From Lojkania enalia (Eukaryota; Ascomycota; Dothideomycetes; Pleosporales): DNA of 64,000 nt. Shown here piece by piece: positions 1-13,269 of this stretch; the stretch's first letter is position 1, and each line of letters begins with the position of its first letter. The translations under genes and the position numbers were made by a program. The notes below the pieces were generated by a model that made no database searches, had not been told where the DNA came from, and worked only from the letters and a program-made list of their open reading frames with translations. The stretch lies in assembly GCA_010094045.1 (NCBI GenBank), contig ML986630.1, forward strand, positions 214,516 to 278,515, given 5' to 3'.

Positions 1-3000
1 GAACTATTAGGCTCTTAGCCGGCGTTAATTATAATAGTTAGCAGTCTATCTGTAGTACAATTATACTTGTTAACTACTATCTAACCGAGAACAATTTAAG
101 TAATAGCTAGAATAAGTAAGGTATTAAGCTGTATAATAGATAACTATATCTCTAAGGACGCGGTTCTAGAAGGGATATAAAATAATTAGAGCTATAGTAT
201 ACCGACGGCTTTTATAAATAAAGTATAACTGAAAACCTAGTATTTAGTAGGTACTAGTTCTAGTACCCCTCTCCGGTAGCGTTTAAATTTAATATTAGTA
301 GCTATACCGCTTACCTAATTCTCCTTAACAGCAATTAGAAACCGTATAAAGGGCGTAATCTATACCAAAATTATAGAAAAATATAGGGCGATTGTAGAAG
401 GATTAGAATCCCCGTTAACACGTAACAGGGGCTAGAAGCGGTCTACCCCAAGATATCTCTCCTTTTTTAGAAACAGAATCGCGATTTAATATACGATAGC
501 ATTCTACAGACTTAATAGAATCTATTCTATACCCCGCATGCCTGTAGCTATAGTAGAGTAGTCGACTAGAGACCGAAATAAACAGCTAAAGAAACGATTG
601 CACGGATTAGAGAACAAGGTTTTCTAATATAGAGAGCTAAACGTTGATATCGTATTAATTGTAGGTTTTCGAGAGAAAGAGGGCGGCTATTCCTATACAA
701 CTTCGGAGGAATTCTTATAGAGGATCTTACAGGTCGTAAGTATTCCTAGCTAATTGCCCACACTTTCTAATACCAGCGAACAGCAATTACATCCTAAGTC
801 TATAAACCGACTGCCCGAAGATATAAAGAGGATAGATATATAATCTAGTTTAAAGACTACGCGCGTGATAAAGAAGAGGAGAGCTAAGAGGGCTAGGAGA
901 GTTAATATATCGGAGCAATTGTCATCAAATATAATATTAGGCGAAACCGCGGCAAAGAACGCTATAAATAGGAAAGTATCTTTCTTTCCGGAACCGCCTA
1001 CCCTTAATTTACCTGTACTTATAAGGGGTAAATTAAGTTGTCTTAAAAATAGTCCAAAAAGTTAGTAATTCAAGATAATATTATTTTACGTGCTATACCC
1101 TAGGGCTTTCTAAGGTAATATATAGGTTCTGTAAGCTAATAGAAGCTATATAACTATAGGATTAGTTACATCTTATATATATATTATAGATTACCCTCCT
1201 GCGCCAATATATAATAAACACTATTTACTCTTCTATATATAAACTCCCCGTATACTACTAACGTTAATACTTACGGGTTCTAAATATAGATAACCCTTAG
1301 GCAGGAGTAAAGATTCTTTGCTAGATTATAATAAATTACTAGGTACTTATATTTTAATACTCCCTTTAATATTAATAATAGTCCGCTTATAGGGCGAAAG
1401 ATTTACTACTCTTACTCGGCCTCTATTTAATTATACTACTCTAAGGTATACTATTTACTTTTTACCTTTGGTGATTATCCCTGCTTTAGAGACTCTAATA
1501 CCTAGTAGTAGAGGAAACGAATTCTAATTTTAGAACGGAACAATTTTGGGCTATACTAATAGTATGTCCAGAAATAGTCCCTCTAGTATTTCCGTTCCCG
1601 GGAACGTTAAAGAAATATAAATAGAAGAGATCGAGTGCTACAGCTTCTAAAACTAGGATTTATTACTCTGAAGAAACTAGTATAAAGTTATTAGTCTAGT
1701 CGTCTATATTTTACTTCGCTTACTCAGCAACTACTATAGCTGGTTATTCGTGGGTAAGTAATATAATTACTTTTTATATGGTAACATAACTAACGGTTCT
1801 TCCCTTAAGGTTAAGAATATATAAGTAATAGGTGCGGACGGTCAGCCTATTAAAGATCTTAGATTTATTCGTAATTATAGTAAGATATTCTGCTATTCTT
1901 CAACCCTATACTACTAATAGATCTACCAGCTGCTTATATTGTAAATTAAGACCCTAATAAAGAAAATACGTATATACTACTCAGCAACTCCCTAGAATAG
2001 ATCTTCTACGGTCCCTTTTAAGGTTTACAGTTCTAAGCTAACGGATTTCCTAGACTAAAAGCTAGCCCTGGGTCTTAGGTTATTATACGCTACTTAGAGA
2101 ACGGGCACGTATCTACTCCTATATCAACTAATAGTATTATAGGTAATATATACTGGTTTAGTGTTAAAGGTAAGAGTACTACCGGCGTAGATAACACGAT
2201 ATTTAGGGAGGTGCAGAGCTGGAAAGCGGCCGGTAGTAGAAGTAGACGTAAGATACCTTATAGAGGTTATTATATTATTTACTAAGCATCTCCGCAGTAC
2301 TAGATATTACGCTGTTTAACAATAGCAACTATAGCTGTAGAGATCCTATATTACCCTATAATAGTAACTTTAAAATCCTAAATAACGCGGGAATAGAAAG
2401 TATTTATATAATCTACTAGCTATAGAATTATTCAGGTAAGCTTAAGAGTAATACCGGCTATATTAAGGTATGTTAACTTTATATCAACCCGGTATTCTAG
2501 CTAAATATCGCTAGTTTTATATATCTTATATAGATGTCGATGTTGTTGCATAAAAAGGGCTCTATTCCTTTCTAGTTATAATTAAATTTTAAGGTGTTTT
2601 ACTAATACTTGACTAAAAGTAGTTTTTTACTGGTGGTCTGAATAATAATATAAAATACCAAGTTAAATATTATATACTGTAATCCGACTTATATTAGTAC
2701 TTTATATAGCTGTAGAAACTATTTATTATATTTCGATTCTAAAATCCTATATCTAGATTAAGCCTATCCCTATATATAAGTCTAGTGCTAAGGAGCTAAT
2801 AGTAAGAAAGATATCATGTGCCGAATAATAATTTAAGTATACTACAACTATAATTATTAGACGATGTTTGTAAACTAATTTTACTATAATATTATAAAAA
2901 CTATAGTACCGCCCGTAAGTCTAGCGGTTTAGATAGAAAATAACTAACGGTTGCGGCTGTCTTATAGAAGTAATGGAACTGCGTTAACAGTAATCAGTAT

Positions 3001-3880
3001 ATTACTATAGGGTAGAGTAGAATTGAGTAAAGCTTATAGTATTTTTCCTAGTAAATATAAGAACTAATTACGTACTGTAGGCTTTATAAACCTATTTATA
3101 GGAGGTAGAGATTCTTCTCTTATTAGGGATAACCGCCCTATACTATACCTCTATAGATACGGAATGAATAAGATATTACCAGGCAGCTCGGCCCGCCCAT
3201 TTAACGGGCTCTCCTCAGCTACTTCTACTACGTAAGTTATAGTAAAATAAGCTTCTGGGTTCTAACAAGTATAATAGTAGTTGTAGATCTTAATAATAAC
3301 CTTTTTAAAATTTACCATTTTCTTGTTCTACTTTATATATTTTAAGCAAATAAACGGCTCTAGATTTGTACTTTTACGGTAATAACGCGATCTAAACCTG
3401 CTACATAGAGCGTATTTGTTTATTTTACCTTAACAGCTGAATAAGTATTATAGAGTCGATATAATTCTCCTTAAGTCGAGCTTTATCAGGCGGTATAATC
3501 TAGAAGGTGTTATTCAGATCAGCTATGGTAACTATAAATTACTTACTATTAAGATATAAGATAGAGAACTAGCGGCGATTTATTCGAACTACTAGTTTAT
3601 AACCCGTATAGTAGGAGAGAGGTGGACGTTGTTTTAACGTTAGACAAGGGAAAATATACTAATCAGACAGATAGAGCTCTGAATTAGCCCCTAGCGGGGA
3701 TCTCTATTATAGTCCGCGTTCTACCTGGGATAGTTATAATAAGCGCTACTACTTCTAATTTAAGAAAACCCTATTTTAGCCCTTAATAAAGTCTATATTT
3801 AACTACTATGGAAGTCTTATATAAAGCTAGATAACTTTACCAACTAACTATTAGTTCTATCAATTATAAAGTATTATGAC
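1..3880. other. RIP-like decayed DNA with no assigned gene
   Basis: AT-rich sequence full of stops in all frames. Patches read as former coding sequence: a 66-codon open stretch on the + strand at 865-1065 rich in Arg/Lys, and a Gly/Ser-containing patch near 2,140-2,270 (+). The last part (about 3,400-3,880) may be the decayed 5' part of the patatin-like gene that follows. I could assign no family to the rest. Confidence 0.5.
560..720 (+). pseudogene. Possible MADS-box-like remnant
   Basis: The + strand reads as a basic segment (K-Q-L-K-K-R-L-H-G-L-E-N-K), then a short hydrophobic strand (V-D-I-V-L-I-V) and Tyr/Thr-rich residues. The pattern of basic helix, Leu/Val strand and Y-x-Y resembles the degenerate MADS-like domains seen in some fungal hypothetical proteins. 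The match is weak, short and based only on residue pattern. No start, stop or partner domain is visible. Confidence 0.15.
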
Positions 3881-4039
3881 TATACTTACTAGCTTAGCAT
3901 TTCCACATAAGGAGGCGAAGCCGCTCTTTTAGAATCAGACAGACTTCAGACGCTTATTAAATATATATCTTATCCTAATATATAGCAGCTAAGTCTAATT
4001 CTACTAATTAGTAATATAGAAAAGTTAATTACTCTTTAA

Positions 4040-7000
4040 GTGTTATTTAGATTAAAGAGGGCTTGGAGATTTATAATTAAGCGAAACCTAGGTGAAGTAC
4101 ACCTTTATCTTAATCCCTCTAGCGTCTTTAATAGCCGTCTGATACTCCTTACGGATAGCGATATACCTAATTACATCTTAGGGGGAAAAAATGTAAAGAC
4201 TAATAAGTGCTATAAAATTATAAGGCGATCTCTTTAACAATTTAAAAATACCGCGGCGGTTAATATATATATTTATCTACTATTCCCCTTTACAGATATC
4301 TTCTACTTCTTTTCTACAGATATCAGCGGATTTAGATAAATCGCGCGTTATTTAGCTATATAGCTAGAGAGAGGCTACTTATCGACCCTTCTAAAAAGTA
4401 TGCTCCCGAGTGTAGTTATAGTCACCGATAAGATTATTCCGAGAGCGGAAATCGAGGAGGAGGCTAGAAAGGCCTTTCTATAGATGCTGAGGGAGGAAAC
4501 GATAAAAGATCTGTCTAAACAGATCTCGGCGATTAATATAGTCGCCCTTTTCCCAAACAGCGCGATGTCTATTAATACCCGGTATCAGCGTGTAAAAGAG
4601 CGCCTTATAGAGAGATCCGATTAAGTATAAAGGAGTAGAGAAGGTACGTGAACGCTATTTTCCGCGACCCATTTCGCCGCTTTCTTTAAATACGCAAGTA
4701 GGGATTTTTCGGAATCTCTTTACAGACTATTCGATTTCCTTAGAGTATTAAAGGTTTATAACCCGGTAGCACTAGACTTAGATAAGTACCTCTTAAACTT
4801 CCTAAGATATATTACATCGTCTAATTAGCTGACGGAATTCGCAGCTCTAATAATCGCTTTAGCTCTCTTCCTAGACAGTTACCCTCCTAAAGCGTATAGT
4901 AAGTACCGCTCCTACTATAAATCCAGTTATTCTAACTCCTGCGCAGTCTTTAAACCTAAAGCGGTCTTTAATATACTTTATAAGAACGTTTTCTATAAGA
5001 TAAGTACAGCCCGGGCTATAGCCTTTAAGTAGTCTAACGATATCATCCTACGAAGCAGCTTTATTAACATGGTCGAAAATAACCTTATTTACTACTTCCA
5101 GCAATATATTTCCGACAAGGTAAAGTCTGCGGCCGAAATTTATAGAAGCAACCTTACACGCTTCTAAGATAGATAGTACTACATCTAGAGTAGTAACACG
5201 TGTTTATACTGTCTGCGTAAGAAGCTACAGTATTATCTACTATACAGGTACTCTATTTGCGAAAATTATATTATAGTCTTTGGAAATTGCTGCGAAGATA
5301 ACCCCTAGATCTTTAAAGTTCGCTATTACTTCCTCTATAAATAGGAAATACCGAATAACATAACTATAAGAATACTCCCTCTAACTGCAGGAGTAGGAGT
5401 TTTATATATTAATAGAGGAGGCACGTGTAGTATTATACCCTTAATAGTAATAAAGCTAATTTAAGATCGCCTTAGTCTAATTCCGCTTTAAAGGTATATC
5501 ACGATGAGTTTTGGGGTTAGTATAGGTAAGTTTCCTAACATAGACTTTAGACGAAACTAATACTTATATTATAAAGGTGTGATTATCGCTATTAATTACT
5601 TTATTCTAGAACGACCTCTAGAGGAGTTAATTAAAATATTCTTAGAAATGGCGGGACGCGTCTTTAAACAACGGGTTTCTCCCCATATCCTACTAATTTC
5701 CTGCGTAGTTGAGATCGTGCTATTATATTTTACTAACGGCCTATACCCAGCTAGAAATGTGGATACTATACTAAAAGACTGGGTTATAAATAAGAGTATT
5801 CTAGACTACTTACATGCGACGTTAACAGGAATAAAACTTAGCTTGCTAGTAGTAACAGTTAATAATCATCCGTCGTATTGTTTTTTTACTAACTATAATA
5901 GGGTCGGTAAGCGCGATAGTGATTAAGGTAAGTCCTAAAAAGGCAATTACAGTATCTCCTCTAACAATCCTCTAGAGTACGCTATTATAAAGCTAAAGGA
6001 TAGGTTTAGAAACGTTCTACTCTAGGAAATGTAAGATTAGCTGAATTTACTACCTGGCTAATAACTAACCAAGTATTAGTATATATTCCGCATCTGCTGC
6101 GCTTAAGTAAGTCTTAACTTCCCTATTTCGTCTTATACAACTGACTATACCTCGTAGTTTCTTTCCGCCAAAACATATTAATAAAGTTGGCACATTCTAA
6201 GACGCAGGACCTCTCAAAAATAACCTATTACTCTAGGCACTCTTAGAGGTATCAGCAATATTTCCGCTCCTTAAAGAGCCTAACTTTGTTATATCCTTAG
6301 GTACTAGTAAACCGGGATAAAAGAATTACGAAGTATCTACAGAAGACTGCCGTAATATTCGGAAGAATAGAATGTTCGCACAAATCTATAATCTGATTCT
6401 AGAGAAAATACGCGACAAGATAGTAAGATAAGCCTATAAAACTATAGGGCTCGCAGCGCAAATTCTCTCTAAGATTTATCATTTTAGTATTAACTTTGAA
6501 ACTACTAAACCGAGACTAGATAATGCGAGAAGTATACCCAAGCTAATATCGAAAGTAGAAATAGACCAACTATTATCTACAAGTATTAATAAAGTAGTAT
6601 ACTATTTAATTACCTCCCTATTCTACTTTAAATTAGACTTAGTTCTAGAGAGGTATAACAGAAAATATATAATTACCGGGTATATTCTATACTTAATAAG
6701 GTGTAATAATCCGGCATTTGAGGGCTTATTTAGCAAATTATTAAGAGGCTCTATTAGGTTTTAGATGAACGATTAGCTAATGCCTGAGTTAATTAATGAT
6801 CCCTCCTATTTTAGGAAAGACCAAAACTTCCGGATACGAGTCCGTATAGAAACGTTCGACAGGTTTATAATATCCCTAAAATAAGGCGACACGAAAGCTT
6901 ATAATATTAGCAGATCGCCTTTCTCTATAAAAGGGCTGGTAACTGCGTAAGGATTAGATGCTCCTTTTAGTAGGGCAGACTACGGTAAGCGGAAGAGGTC

Positions 7001-7094
7001 TTAGTCATCTGAGAGTCAGCTGCTACTAAGAAAGCGGCAGCGGATTTAAGTAATAAGGAACGGAGCATCTGTAAATAATAACGAATCTATATAA
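4040..7094 (+). pseudogene. Patatin-like phospholipase domain protein, RIP-decayed
   Basis: Recognisable as the large fungal patatin-like (acyl hydrolase) type. An N-terminal helical region is readable at about 4,040-5,150. The Gly-rich oxyanion segment follows at about 5,396-5,430, decayed to I-N-R-G-G-T where the family has IDGGGTRG. The nucleophile motif G-V-S-I-G lies at 5513-5527 and the dyad partner D-A-G at 6201-6209. After these comes I-S-L-G-T and a basic, nuclear-localisation-like tail near 6,970-7,050. Frames before and after about 6,000-6,180 differ, so an indel or intron lies there. Stops are mostly TAG/TAA where Gln or Trp is expected. The true 5' end may lie upstream of 4,040. 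Intact relatives would hydrolyse lipid acyl esters; this copy cannot make a full protein. Confidence 0.8.
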
Positions 7095-7329
7095 TATTAA
7101 CCCTAAAAATGTGCACCTCGTCCTGTAACGTCTAATTATAAATTCTTATAGAGTGGTCTTTTTATAGGCTAACTAACGTCTAGTTAAAACAAATAATAAT
7201 TTAGTAAAAAGTCGGTATAAACTAAGCGAATTAAGTCTGCTAAATAAATAAGAGAATAGACATAGCCAGATATAACATAATAAGTAGTAAGCCGGAAAAT
7301 CGGTCTACTTAAATATTAGGCTAGTATAC

Positions 7330-8520
7330 TAATATTTAGAGTTGCTATAGTACTTACAAATTGTTCTAGTAGGTAAAAAGGTTAATAACGCTAGTATTGT
7401 GACGGCTAGATAGCTGGCCGGGAAATAGTTAAGAACGAACGACAGGCTCTTTACTCCAGGTATTGCTAAGAATAGGACGACTATTAGGAGTATAAGAGCA
7501 GCGATTTGTATACTAGACTTAAGGGCGATACTAATTGTAAAGTCTACTTTTCCTTTATAAGCTATAACTACAGCCGTCTAGTGCTCTACAAAATTGCCAA
7601 TAATAGGGATAATAATTAGTCCTAGGAACATTTTCGGCGCCTGGAAGTTTATATTTCCTATAATAAAGTCTATATAAAGGGCAACTAGCGTTATAGTAAT
7701 TACTATAGTAATTGCTGCGCCGGTTACTGTAAGTTCTAAACTATCAGTCTCCGCCGTCTCGCTGTATCCTATCTATGCCTTAGTATCGGCTGTATAGTAA
7801 GAAGGCGTTTTAGTTGAGGTGGACATATTTGTAAATAAATGGCTGTAGTAGAAGTAGAAATAGTAGATGTAGGTGCAGATTAGTAAAGCTGATAAAGCGT
7901 ACGAAATTCTCGCGGCTAATATATCGCCAACTTATAGAAGTTAGTATATAATGTTAAGTATTATAGGAAATGACTAACTACTAGAGAACTTGCAAGTTAT
8001 TGTAGCAAGCAGTGTTACAGAAGTATAGAGGTAAAGCAAACTTAGTAAGGCTTAAGTTGTAGTTCTATTAAACTGCTGTTCTATATGCCGAATGTACTCT
8101 ATATATAATGCTATACCTAAAACTAAAAGAGCGTTTAAGAGAATGCTTCTAATTAGAGTCGTCTCTATAATAAGGGCCTCGCCTCAACGAGTAGTAATAA
8201 CGGAGATAATTAGCTCGGGTGCATTTCTATAAGCTGATCAGAATTGAATTAGGTTGTTACTTAAGGAGACTGCTCACCTGAATATTGCTATAAGGAAACC
8301 TCCAAATCGTTCGCCTATATAAAAGGAGAGCTGCTTAGTAGCGAAGTACAGGATTCTAGTAAGCGGTAGTAATATAGTACAGTTGACGCTAAAAGTCGCG
8401 ATTTTATTTATATAGAGGTAATTGAGGACGAAGCTAACTAGTATAGATATAAGAAGGAGATTAAGCTACGAAGAGCAAATTACGGTCCTTATCTATCTCG
8501 TAAAGGTTATAGATAGTAAA
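7330..8520 (-). pseudogene. CAX-type Ca2+/H+ (cation/proton) exchanger, RIP-decayed
   Basis: Reading the minus strand gives two hydrophobic halves typical of vacuolar Ca2+/H+ exchangers of the VCX1/CAX family. The first half (about 8,090-8,520) has many membrane-like segments and a block ending L-L-N-A-L-L-V-L-G. The second (about 7,400-7,760) contains P-I-I-G-N-F-V-E-H, the cation-binding repeat (family form GNxxEH), followed by A-Y-K-G-K-V-D and S-S-I-Q-I-A. The intact protein would sit in the vacuolar membrane and exchange H+ for Ca2+. Several stops interrupt it, mostly TAG or TGA at expected Trp/Gln/Gly positions. It runs convergently with the patatin-like gene. Both ends are estimated. 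Confidence 0.75.
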
Positions 8521-8559
8521 TAGGTATGACCGGTTATTAAACATCGTCAGCAAAGTGTA

Positions 8560-10600
8560 CGAGAAAGTTGAGGTAGATACTCTCACCTATAATGTATAAA
8601 AGTATCGTTTAACGAAGGTTCTCTAACTTATAGATAGTATTTGGAGGATAGAGAAATTACTCTTTATATTCTTTATAGCACCGGAGATTGCCCAGCTATA
8701 TTACTATACCAACCGGATCCCGGCGGTAGGAAGGGATCAGGAGTAGATGTTAGAAATACAGCCCCTTAAAGATCGTAACAGGGGAGGTATAATAATACTA
8801 CTTTCCATCTTGTAGGTTAGATTCAGGGCTTCCAGCCAATATATCCAAATCTATTAAGGGTATCTCTAGAGCTGTTCGCGAGGCAGAAACGGACATTAGA
8901 TTATTAAATCTTCGATTATAGGCGTTGGGTAGGTTGAGGCTATATATATTAGCTGATTATACAGTCCTGCACATCGGCGCTCAGGTAGAGAAGTAGAATA
9001 CGTCTACAACTGGCTCGTGGTCTATAACTCCATTCTCTTATTCCCGCGACTAACCGCTTCTTTTCTAGGTCCCTATTCGTCTGGGACGTTTAGCTGACCA
9101 CTTCTCGTCGTCCGACCTATCTCTTCTGCTGGCCAGCTCGTTCTACTGCAACTTTCGTGGCCTAGTAAAATACAGAAGAACACCTATCTGTACCTCCAAA
9201 CTAAGTGATATTAAAAAAGTGATATTTAATACCAGCCGACGTTCGAGTCAGTTGAATAGAATAGCAGCTAGTTAACGGTTACTATCTAAAGTAGCTGAGA
9301 GGCATAGCAACTCTACTATACTCAACTTCCACTTTTATCCCATAATAACCGGTCCTATAGGACTTTATTACGAGTCTGTTAGAGGCTGAGAGCTAGGCGG
9401 TGTCTTAAAGCTGCTGAGAGTAAACTCAACCGTAAGCCCTGGAAGTAAACTAGTTAGCAGGATATCTGGACTAGTACCTAGACACTTTTTAGGCTAACTA
9501 TTAATTGAACCTAGCTTCTAGACTTACTCCGCTAGCGTACCAGCTGTCCCCTAAATCACTACAGCTTTATAAGCTAATAGTACGTACTATTATCTTAGAT
9601 CTAGAACTTCTAGTAATATTGCTGCGCTTTTTAGTAGAAGGCAGGCGCGAGTACTTTACTATAGCTATTAGTATACTAAGAAAGGAATCGTTTTAGACGC
9701 GTAATCTACTCTTCTAACCTTATTAGTATATATTAAATACAAGGCTTATCTAGATATCCTTTCTACCTACCTTATAAGATAGAGTTAATTAGATAGTGTC
9801 CTATTCCTAGAATTAGCTGGAATAAGCATGTTACCAGGCTATTAGCACAAATTCGATAATACTAATTAGAGGTAAATACTTCTAGCTTCGAAGGCGCAGC
9901 AATATTATATAGTTCTCGATCCTTCCTATAGTATCTAAATTAGTACCTAGAAGATCTTTAGGCCTTTATTCGATATAATAAGAAGTAGTTTAGATTGGCC
10001 GCTATAAGTAGGATTAAGTTAAGATTTACGAGTGCGAGAGCAGGCAGATAGAGTAAAGCTGCTATTTAGGTTGGGAGGTAGCAGAATTTTTTATATTAAA
10101 ACCTAATAAGAGGAGGAGAAGTTATCTACTATATTAGAGTGTAAAATATAGAAGAGACGTAATTACTATATATATAAGCCTTCTCAGTTTAGATAATTAA
10201 TTCTCTTCTTTTTACTAAATAACGCTATATAGCTAGGAATGAAAAAAAGGGCGCGTTCGGACGAATTACCGTTAATATTTAGCTTAGCTGTATCGCTAAT
10301 ATACAGTAATCCTTTATCTAGTTGTATTAGCCGGAACCCTTATCCTAGGCTAAGAGTGCTAAACTTTTACGGGGAAGGGGCGGAACCCCCTAGTTCTACT
10401 AATGTAGCCTATCCACATCAGGTTGCCTTTAATAGGCGACCGACCAACTACTCGACTACTAAAATATAAAGTATACGGCTTGCTACTTCTTACTATAATT
10501 ACCTCGCCTCCAACCTAATAAGTATTTTCTACTATTTCATTACATTTTAAGATAGTTACAATCTTATTTCCAGGCCTGTAGTAACTTCTCTATAGGCGGA
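8560..10600. other. Unassigned stretch with short coding-like remnants
   Basis: Mostly stop-rich AT sequence. A 63-codon open stretch on the + strand (9505-9696) and its continuation to about 10,100 look like a former hydrophobic, Leu-rich coding region, possibly the middle of a fungal transcription-factor-like protein, but no motif fixes this. 9,000-9,200 is less AT-rich. A second open stretch (10239-10469, +) carries no recognisable domain. Confidence 0.35.
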
Positions 10601-11099
10601 CCCTTTACCTTTAACTAAAGGCTTCGCGACAGCTCGAGAAAGGATAGTATATATAAGGGCTGACTTTATGTTTATAGTTAGCTTATTTAAGCATTTTACT
10701 ACCTACCGCAGCTATTCTCTGCGAAGTTCTCTAATTCCTATAATAGATAATTCGATAGAATATATAAATCATTCTTTAACGCAGCGCGATAAAGCTACTT
10801 AGACTAATATATCTTCGTACTGTAATTATTCGTCTTTATACTACAAGTACATACCCTTAGACTATAGGTATACTTTCTTAGACTATAATTATTTTTCGGA
10901 TCAAGATGAAAAGTTCTACTACTTATAGAAGGAATATAACTAATATATTAAATGTGGCGGTCGTTAAACTCGTCGCTGGAAAGTGCGGCTTTAGAAGCTA
11001 CTTATAGCGGCTGTATACAACACGTAACTGCACTAATTATTCTAGTTAATAAGCTTAATAGCTAACATTAATATAGAAAGTTATTTAGTATTACCGCTG

Positions 11100-13260
11100 T
11101 ATTGTGCGGTTTACTAATAGGAAAAAAGGGCCTATTAACCGTCTCGGTCGCAATAGCAGCCAGATCTATATCTATATTAACCCTAGTAGCAGAAATTAGT
11201 AAGGACTAGCTAGAATACTCTCTATCTTCTAAACACGTTCCACACTCTCCTTAGCATAGTTATAGACTTCTGTAACCCTTTTCTACAAGACCTACCCAGC
11301 CCCTTACTATATCTTTACATCCTACTAATCCGTCTATTCATAATCCGCAGCCGCCGTATTAAATTAGTTAGATACTTACAACTCCCCTACTAAATCTAGA
11401 AGAAAGCTAGCCAGCTAAGCAAGTTAACGCAAAAGACGTTAGATACCCTAATCTTCTCCTACAGCCGAGCTCACGGCCGATCTCCTATAAAGAGCTCGCC
11501 GCAGAAGTAAAGAGCATTTATACTAGTCTTACTATAGTTAAGAACAAATATATCTACGTCGACCGAGCCTAAGCTGCTATAGTCTAGAACGAGTTATATC
11601 AGCCCTCTAAGCTTAGATATAAGTACTAGTAGGCTCTAATAGTACTCTATCAGACGCTACTTTATAAGTACAATAATTTCTTCCTTACTTTATAACATCC
11701 TTCAGTAAGTCCCGCATTACATCGGCTAGCAGTAAAGTATACTATACCAGCCCGTATATAGAAGTATAGGATCTACTCCTTTCTGGAATTGCTGCGACAG
11801 CGACTACTAGAGAGTTTAGAGTATATAGTCCCCTTTCTATATCTAGCCTATAATATAATAGCGCTCTTCTACGAGATAGTTCCTACTTTTCGGGATACTT
11901 AAATAGAATACCTTAGTAATCTTACTCGATATCGTATAGCTATTAAAGACGAGGACCTCTATAATTATAATATCTAGGCCTATACTTTACACTTCTAGTA
12001 TAGTAAAGCAGCTGATAGAAATCCTTCTGTTAGTCGTCTGTACTATTATTTAGCTATTCTTACCCGGCCTAATACTATCTAACAGCTATACTACTATTAC
12101 AGATCTTTAACTTATATATAATAATTTATAAGCGCTTGTAAATCGATTTTAATACTCTTAGACCTATTTCTTAGTCGAATACGTGTATCTTACTTATAAA
12201 CGTTACTAATTAATGTAAGATTTATTAAGGCCTATAGTATCCTGTTCCTAGGCGAGTCTCTAGACACATTTCCTAAGCTTTACTCCGACTACTTTAGCTA
12301 GCTAGATACTTAAATTGGCCGGATTACTAAAAAGTAGAAAGACTAAAGCGTATACATTACAGTTATAAATATTACAAGCCTTTTTAATTACGGCTCTAAA
12401 ATCTCGATACTCCGATAGATATACGACTACAAGGCTAAACTAAATGCTAGGAGCTTCTGTCCACGATAGATCGAATTCTCGGATGATATAAACAGCAACC
12501 TAATAGGTGCTTTAGCTCTAGCTTAGCTAAGCACGCCTCCGCCGAAGCGGACATCTAAAGATAATATCTTTCCTCCTTAGAATCTTAATTTCGTTTCACA
12601 ACCTACCTTTATATATACCTATCGCCTCGCTTTTACAACTTTCTATCTGGTTCTTTAGTATATTAGAGATAAGAACGTTCTTCCTTATATTTATATCATA
12701 CTTGTTTTCCTGCTAAACCTTACGGCTATACTATATAACTGTGTATTCGTCTTGGACGATATACTATAGGAGTATCTAGCGCTCTTCTTAACTAAGTTAG
12801 CAAAATTAGAGAAGTTAAAGTCGCTCGTTTAGAGTGCTTCTTTTCTATACTAAGGCTAGAGTGCGCGGCTATTACCAGAAGACTATATAGTTTAAAGACA
12901 AGTTTAGAGTTAGTAGTACTATCCGGAAGGTTGGTTTAATACTTTAGAAGATAAGGAGGAGAGGTTACGGGAACTCGCATCGACTATAAAGTTAAGAATA
13001 GAGAGGATACTCTGGTTGGGAGTTTGACTAGCCTCAGCTTTAGTAAGCCGATTCCGGTTGTACTCTCGCTCTTTGCTTACCTCTATTATAGTACAACGGC
13101 TAGATTTAGTACAACTATAAGGCCCAGCGCTGGTCTACTATACCGGTACTATTATCTAAATCCAGCCGTAGTAGCACAAAGGTTATAGCTAGTATAATAC
13201 TAGCGAGACTTTTCGAACGCGTAAAGGAGCGAAGATATAGCTAGAACATATAGCTAAATT
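11100..13260 (+). pseudogene. Est1-type (DNA/RNA-binding domain) protein, RIP-decayed
   Basis: One + frame is readable for about 700 codons with interspersed stops. It starts with the block R-P-I-S-Y-K-E-L-A-A-E-V at 11,474 and continues through long helical segments. One, H-R-L-A-V-K-Y-T-I-P-A-R-I, matches the fungal Est1/SMG-type alpha-solenoid, as does Y-Y-L-A-I-L-T-R-P-N at about 12,040-12,080. The C-terminal part ends with L-P-E-D-Y and E-R-I-L-W-L-G, typical of the family end. Relatives bind nucleic acid through a TPR-like fold and are linked to telomerase or mRNA decay, but most expanded fungal copies have no known role. Stops are mostly TAG/TAA where Gln/Trp is expected. The upstream limit is unclear. 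Confidence 0.7.
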
Positions 13261-13269
13261 ATAGTCCCT